Shown: positions 6,198-8,901 of the stretch, piece by piece
Layout of the letters: each line of letters opens with the position of its first letter
Position numbering within the stretch: position 1 is the first letter of the stretch
Origin: Candidatus Levyibacteriota bacterium
Lineage (GTDB): Bacteria; Patescibacteriota; Microgenomatia; Levybacterales; UBA12049
Length of the DNA stretch: 8,901 nt
Assembly: GCA_003173995.1 (NCBI GenBank)
Contig: PRDT01000059.1
Location: 1 to 8,901, forward strand
Direction: 5' to 3'
Notes under the pieces: model-generated
What the model was told of the DNA's origin: nothing
What the model saw: only the letters and a program-made list of their open reading frames with translations
Database searches by the model: none
Made by a program: the position numbers and the translations under genes

Positions 6198-7010
6198 TTA
6201 TGCAATAGACAGAGCTCCTGTCTTGTTATTTTCTTTCACAAGCTTATCCTTTTTCATTCCTAAAATAATTTTTTCCAATCTTTCTCTTGGTAAAGAAAAT
6301 TTTTCAAACATGTTGGCTATTTCTTTTTGGGAAAGTGTTGGTTGGGCAATGAGTGCTTTGACTATTTGGCCTCTATAAAACCTATCAGAATCTTTAAATG
6401 TTGATTGTCTAGGAATTGGAATTTTATGTTCTTTAAGCATTGCTCCTGCATAATCCATAAGAGCTTGATTCCAATCATACGCTTTGCCCTGTGGAACCAA
6501 TGCTTGCGCAATTTCCTGAAGATCTTTTTTCTCAGGAACAATACCTTTATTAAACCTCACAGCAATCACTTTTTTGATATTCGTATCAATGACAGCAACC
6601 TGCTTATCAAAGGCAAAACACAATAAAGCTCGTCCTGTATACTCCCCTATTCCTGGGAGAGTAAGGAGCACTTTCTCGTCCGCTGGAACTTTTCCTTGAT
6701 ATCTCTCAAAAACTTCTTTTGCAAATTTGTGCAGATACAAAGCCCTTCTGTTATACCCAAGTCCAGACCAGTATTTGAGGACATCTCGAGAAGAAGCTTG
6801 TGCAAGACTTTCAAGTGTTGGAAATACTTTTATCCACACTTCGTATTTTGGTATAACTCGAGAAACTTGTGTCTGTTGTAGCATTACTTCACTAATGAGA
6901 ATGTGATAGGCATCTCTATCTTTTCTCCAAGGAAGATCTCTTTTGTTGAGGTGGTACCAATCTAAAATTTCTTTCTGAAAAGTGAAAATGTCTTTTTGGG
7001 AGATCTTCAT
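6198..7010 (-). CDS. mutY: MutY-like adenine DNA glycosylase lacking the Fe-S cluster and C-terminal Nudix-like domain
   Basis: HhH-GPD base-excision glycosylase, most like MutY, which removes adenine mispaired with 8-oxoguanine. 270 aa from the ATG at 7010, against about 350 for full MutY. Catalytic Glu41 is in SEVMLQQTQV, WSGLGYNRRA is at 81-90, the helix-hairpin-helix LPGIGEYTG at 118-126 and catalytic Asp142 in VIDTNIKKV. After NQALMDYAGAML (181-192) the four-cysteine cluster motif should follow. Instead there is KEHKIPIPRQS with no Cys; the only cysteine in the protein is C131. The remainder, from SDRFYRGQIV (208-217), resembles the small helical tail that follows the cluster in some actinobacterial MutY proteins and ends in a wing-like LVKENNKTGALSIA. 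The start at 7010 is chosen over an upstream TTG at 7115 because a -10 lies six bases before it and the extension would run into the divergent gene. Target specificity could differ from classical MutY. Confidence 0.85.
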   Translation of the reverse strand: MKISQKDIFTFQKEILDWYHLNKRDLPWRKDRDAYHILISEVMLQQTQVSRVIPKYEVWIKVFPTLESLAQASSRDVLKYWSGLGYNRRALYLHKFAKEVFERYQGKVPADEKVLLTLPGIGEYTGRALLCFAFDKQVAVIDTNIKKVIAVRFNKGIVPEKKDLQEIAQALVPQGKAYDWNQALMDYAGAMLKEHKIPIPRQSTFKDSDRFYRGQIVKALIAQPTLSQKEIANMFEKFSLPRERLEKIILGMKKDKLVKENNKTGALSIA

Positions 7011-7016
7011 GGACAC

Positions 7017-7045
7017 ATCATACGCAAAATTACTTTCCTCGTCCA
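7017..7045 (-). promoter_or_regulatory. Promoter of the mutY-like gene
   Basis: Minus-strand TGGACG (7045-7040, four of six matches to consensus), 17-bp spacer, TATGAT (7022-7017), then six bases to the ATG at 7010 with no Shine-Dalgarno. It lies in the 73-bp gap shared with the divergent acyltransferase gene. Confidence 0.6.
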
Positions 7046-7068
7046 GACTCGTGCTTTTAGTATTTTTC

Positions 7069-7077
7069 TGATACCAT
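7069..7077 (+). promoter_or_regulatory. Possible extended -10 of the acyltransferase gene
   Basis: TGATACCAT: TG at 7069-7070, then TACCAT (four of six matches) ending six bases before the GTG at 7084. The -35 region is poor. On its own it is weak; it is listed because position and the missing ribosome site match the other genes here. Confidence 0.3.
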
Positions 7078-7083
7078 TGGTGC

Positions 7084-8145
7084 GTGGAAAAGAAAAAACA
7101 GCTCCTTCTGGTCAATTATTATCGAGGTTTTGCAGCATTAAGTGTTTTACTGTATCACATGTCTAATGAAATAAATAATAGATTTCATTTCCATTATTTT
7201 TTTACTCTTTTCAAACCTTTTAGCTTTGGTGTAGATTTTTTCTTTGTCCTGAGTGGATTTATTCTTTATTACATTCACAAAAATGATATTGGAGAGAGAA
7301 AACAGCTCGAGAGATTTGTTAAAAAGCGTTTTGTGAGAATTTTTCCTGTCTATTGGATATTGCTTTCTCTCGCTCTTATAACCTTTATTCTCACCAAAAC
7401 AAATATTTCCAACACAATTTATTTTTCTCCTCTTTTTATTCTCAGATCATATCTCCTCTTTCCCGTTGCCGCTCCAATTCTAACTCCTGCATGGACGCTT
7501 TCTTATGAAGTATTTTTTTATGCTCTCTTTGCATTCTTTATTTTTTTCAAAAAGACTAAACTATTATTAGTTTTGCTCCTTATCTATCTTGCTCTTTTGC
7601 TGCCAGTTAATTTCTTAGTACCAGAAAACATTATCGAAACTCACATGTATGGAGGCTGGATTCAAGTCTTTATTCGTTATTTTATTGCAGAATTTGCTTT
7701 AGGAGTTATTGCTTCCTATTGTTTTTTTCACCTTAAAAAATTTAATGTTAAACTCTATTTATCAGCCATCATTGTCTCTGTCTTTTTCCTTTTTCTTGCG
7801 TGGATGGTAGAGATTTTTGTTCCTTCCTTTATAACACAATATAGATTTTTCACCTTTGCTATTCCTGCTTCTTTTCTGCTTTTTGCATCAGCAAGATTCG
7901 AACAAGAAGAACATGTGATGAAAAATAACCTGCTCAACTTTTTTGGCAATGCTTCCTATTCAATTTATTTGATGCAGGCATTTCTCTTATTAATATTCTT
8001 TAAAATTATTTATCTCATCAGTCATAAAGTACCAACGCAATTCCTACTTCCTATTGGTATTTTGGGAATTATATTTTGCGTAGGGGTTGCAGGAGTCTTT
8101 CACTTAGTAGTAGAAAAACCACTATTACGCAAACTCAATAGATAA
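7084..8145 (+). CDS. Membrane acyltransferase family 3 protein (OafA/YrhL-like)
   Basis: Integral membrane acyltransferase expected to transfer an acetyl or other acyl group to a surface glycan or lipid. 353 aa with about ten hydrophobic segments. The family's R-x10-H motif is intact (Arg14 in NYYRGFAALS to His25 in LLYH). FGVDFFFVLSGFIL (49-61) and KKRFVRIFPVYWI (80-92) are also family hallmarks, as are TPAWTLSYEVFFYALF (134-149) and the late GNASYSIYLMQAF (288-300). It ends with the last transmembrane helix and a short basic tail, so no SGNH periplasmic domain is fused. The GTG at 7084 is the first possible start after an in-frame TGA at 7069-7071 and leaves only seven residues before the first hydrophobic stretch, which suits the family. 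It is transcribed away from mutY; substrate unknown. Confidence 0.92.
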   Translation: MEKKKQLLLVNYYRGFAALSVLLYHMSNEINNRFHFHYFFTLFKPFSFGVDFFFVLSGFILYYIHKNDIGERKQLERFVKKRFVRIFPVYWILLSLALITFILTKTNISNTIYFSPLFILRSYLLFPVAAPILTPAWTLSYEVFFYALFAFFIFFKKTKLLLVLLLIYLALLLPVNFLVPENIIETHMYGGWIQVFIRYFIAEFALGVIASYCFFHLKKFNVKLYLSAIIVSVFFLFLAWMVEIFVPSFITQYRFFTFAIPASFLLFASARFEQEEHVMKNNLLNFFGNASYSIYLMQAFLLLIFFKIIYLISHKVPTQFLLPIGILGIIFCVGVAGVFHLVVEKPLLRKLNR

Positions 8146-8148
8146 CCT

Positions 8149-8170
8149 CTATCTTTGACAAAGTAGATAG
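8149..8170. repeat. Inverted repeat over the -35 element
   Basis: CTATCT (8149-8154) and AGATAG (8165-8170) form six-base arms around a ten-base centre containing TTGACA. There is no GC-rich stem or U-run, so it is not a terminator. A repressor operator is possible, but arms this short could arise by chance. Confidence 0.4.
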
Positions 8171-8183
8171 TGCAATCTATAAT
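8155..8183 (+). promoter_or_regulatory. Consensus sigma70 promoter of the small Arg-rich gene
   Basis: TTGACA (8155-8160), 17-bp spacer, TATAAT (8178-8183): a perfect match to both hexamers at optimal spacing. The ATG follows after six bases (8190), so transcription should start at or next to the start codon, giving a leaderless mRNA. It fills most of the 44-bp gap after the acyltransferase gene and overlaps two inverted repeats. Confidence 0.85.
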
Positions 8184-8186
8184 TGC
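8172..8186. repeat. Inverted repeat over the -10 element
   Basis: GCAAT (8172-8176), five bases CTATA, ATTGC (8182-8186): a perfect five-base dyad enclosing most of the TATAAT box. Together with the dyad over the -35 it could mark operator sites, but chance is not excluded. Confidence 0.35.
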
Positions 8187-8189
8187 GGC

Positions 8190-8465
8190 ATGTTAGCTAT
8201 AGACCGACTGATTACAACTGGAGACCTTCTGAGAGAAGCCATGACTGATCTTGATAGAGCAAAAGACGCATTACTTTTTATTGATCAAGCTCAATTTGTA
8301 GCAGATCATTCACGTAATCCGGTTAGAAGAGTAGAAGCAAATCTTCGTATAGCAGTTGGCATGAGGAGACTTTCTTTAGCTTTAGGAGACGCAAGAGAGC
8401 ATCAGCGGCAAGCAGGAAGGATGCAGGACTTAGCCATCAAAGCACCCCATCTTCGGCTTGTATAA
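8190..8465 (+). CDS. Small Arg-rich helical protein of unknown function
   Basis: I do not recognise this 91-aa protein. It appears almost entirely alpha-helical, with no signal peptide, membrane segment, Cys, Trp or Tyr. It holds 13 Arg and only 2 Lys, whereas its neighbours are Lys-rich, so its composition stands out. The second half, from VEANLRIAVG through ALGDAREHQR to LAIKAP (about 48-86), has the spacing of one tetratricopeptide-like helical hairpin (small residues, the GD turn, a closing Pro), but this is a weak resemblance. The evidence that it is a real gene is the perfect consensus promoter ending six bases before its ATG and a frame that fills the gap exactly, stopping one base from the end of trpS. 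The strong promoter suggests high expression unless repressed. Confidence 0.75.
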   Translation: MLAIDRLITTGDLLREAMTDLDRAKDALLFIDQAQFVADHSRNPVRRVEANLRIAVGMRRLSLALGDAREHQRQAGRMQDLAIKAPHLRLV

Positions 8466-8466
8466 C

Positions 8467-8901
8467 TTAGTAGACTAATCCGAGGACTTCCTTTACTTCC
8501 TTCAATGTCTTTTGAGTTTCTTCTCGCGTGCGCTCTGTCCCTTTTCGGGCGATTTCAAGTAACCGCTCTGGATTTTTATACGCTGCTCTCTTCTTTCGAA
8601 TTGGATCCAAAAAATTATTCAAGACCTCCATCAAATATTTTTTCACTTCAACATCTCCAACTTGTCCTTTTTTATAAAGATGCTTATATTCACTAATTTT
8701 GAGACTATCTGACTCTTTCCCAAACGCGTCTAAATAATCAAAGACAGGATTGCCTTCAACATGTCCTGGATCTGTTGCCTTGAGTCGTGTTGGATCGGTA
8801 TACATACTCATTACTTTTTTCTCAACTTCTTCCTCTGTTGCTGAAAGATAAATAGTATTACCAAGTGATTTACTCATTTTTGGATTGCCATCTGTGCCAA
8901 C
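8467..8901 (-). CDS. trpS: Tryptophanyl-tRNA synthetase, C-terminal part (5' end beyond window)
   Basis: Class Ic aminoacyl-tRNA synthetase that charges tRNA-Trp; the final 144 residues are visible. The window opens at VGTDGNPK and runs into the KMSKS signature (8880-8866), the ATP-binding loop. Next come SLGNTIYLSATEEEVEKKV and SMYTDPTR, then TDPGHVEGNPVFDYLDAF, a pattern typical of one bacterial TrpRS branch and distinguishing it from TyrRS. The rest is the helical anticodon-binding region with a helix-rich end (RKGTERTREETQKTLKEVKEV) and the terminal VLGLVY. The HIGH motif and Rossmann core lie outside the window. Its TAA stop is separated by one base from that of the convergent small gene, with no visible terminator between them. 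An internal ATG at the M of KMSKS is not a genuine start, since the frame continues upstream. Confidence 0.93.
   Translation of the reverse strand, partial: VGTDGNPKMSKSLGNTIYLSATEEEVEKKVMSMYTDPTRLKATDPGHVEGNPVFDYLDAFGKESDSLKISEYKHLYKKGQVGDVEVKKYLMEVLNNFLDPIRKKRAAYKNPERLLEIARKGTERTREETQKTLKEVKEVLGLVY

Noticed and set aside
7011..7083. A small RNA or riboswitch in the mutY/acyltransferase gap
   Set aside because: Only 73 bp, accounted for by divergent promoter elements; no notable secondary structure or known aptamer pattern.
7011..7115. N-terminal extension of the mutY-like gene to a TTG at 7115
   Set aside because: It would overlap the divergent acyltransferase start, cover the promoter, and add 35 residues unlike the family. 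MutY homology begins just after the ATG at 7010.
8467..8478. TTAGTAGACTAA dyad between the convergent stops as a terminator
   Set aside because: AT-rich arms of five with a two-base loop and no U-run. Part of it is simply the trpS stop region.

Overview
The window is a compact, AT-rich bacterial segment with no RNA genes, insertion sequences, CRISPR arrays or gene-free stretch longer than about 75 bp. It carries ten protein genes, two of them cut by the window edges. Small genes, near-zero spacing, pared-down versions of DNA-repair enzymes and lysine-rich proteins suggest a reduced-genome lineage of the Patescibacteria/CPR type. That assignment is inference from style, not from a marker gene. 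TGA is used as a stop (ATGA overlaps at 1927-1930 and 2577-2580), so the recoded-TGA CPR groups are unlikely.

Layout. On the minus strand, reading from high to low coordinates: a MutY-like adenine glycosylase without an Fe-S cluster (7010-6198), the membrane protease FtsH (6133-4238), a stand-alone PolA-type 5'-nuclease/flap endonuclease (4207-3278), then a tightly overlapped four-gene operon. The operon is an HD phosphohydrolase (3236-2577), a HAD hydrolase (2580-1927), a family-4-like glycosyltransferase (1930-821) and formamidopyrimidine-DNA glycosylase Fpg (843 to beyond the left edge). On the plus strand, diverging from mutY, are a membrane O-acyltransferase (7084-8145) and a small Arg-rich helical protein of unknown function (8190-8465). 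The latter converges, with a single base between stop codons, on the 3' part of a tryptophanyl-tRNA synthetase gene (minus strand, running off the right edge).

The most striking signal is regulatory. Every gene here that has its own upstream gap shows a sigma70-type -10 hexamer only 6-9 nt before its start codon and no Shine-Dalgarno sequence: clear for five genes, weaker for the acyltransferase. This predicts leaderless or nearly leaderless mRNAs. The clearest case is the small unknown gene, with consensus TTGACA-17 bp-TATAAT-6 bp-ATG. Within the four-gene operon, two internal genes (HAD and fpg) do have Shine-Dalgarno sequences, suggesting two initiation modes.

Functionally, four of the genes bear on DNA base-damage repair or possibly nucleotide metabolism (Fpg, MutY-like, flap endonuclease, HD phosphohydrolase), and several carry unusual features: an Fpg zinc finger with Cys replaced by Asp, a MutY without its Fe-S cluster or 8-oxoG-reading domain, and a flap endonuclease with His at the usual arch Lys plus a C-terminal QLELL that looks like a sliding-clamp-binding peptide. 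FtsH has Leu instead of Phe in its pore loop. The glycosyltransferase and acyltransferase suggest cell-surface glycan synthesis and decoration.
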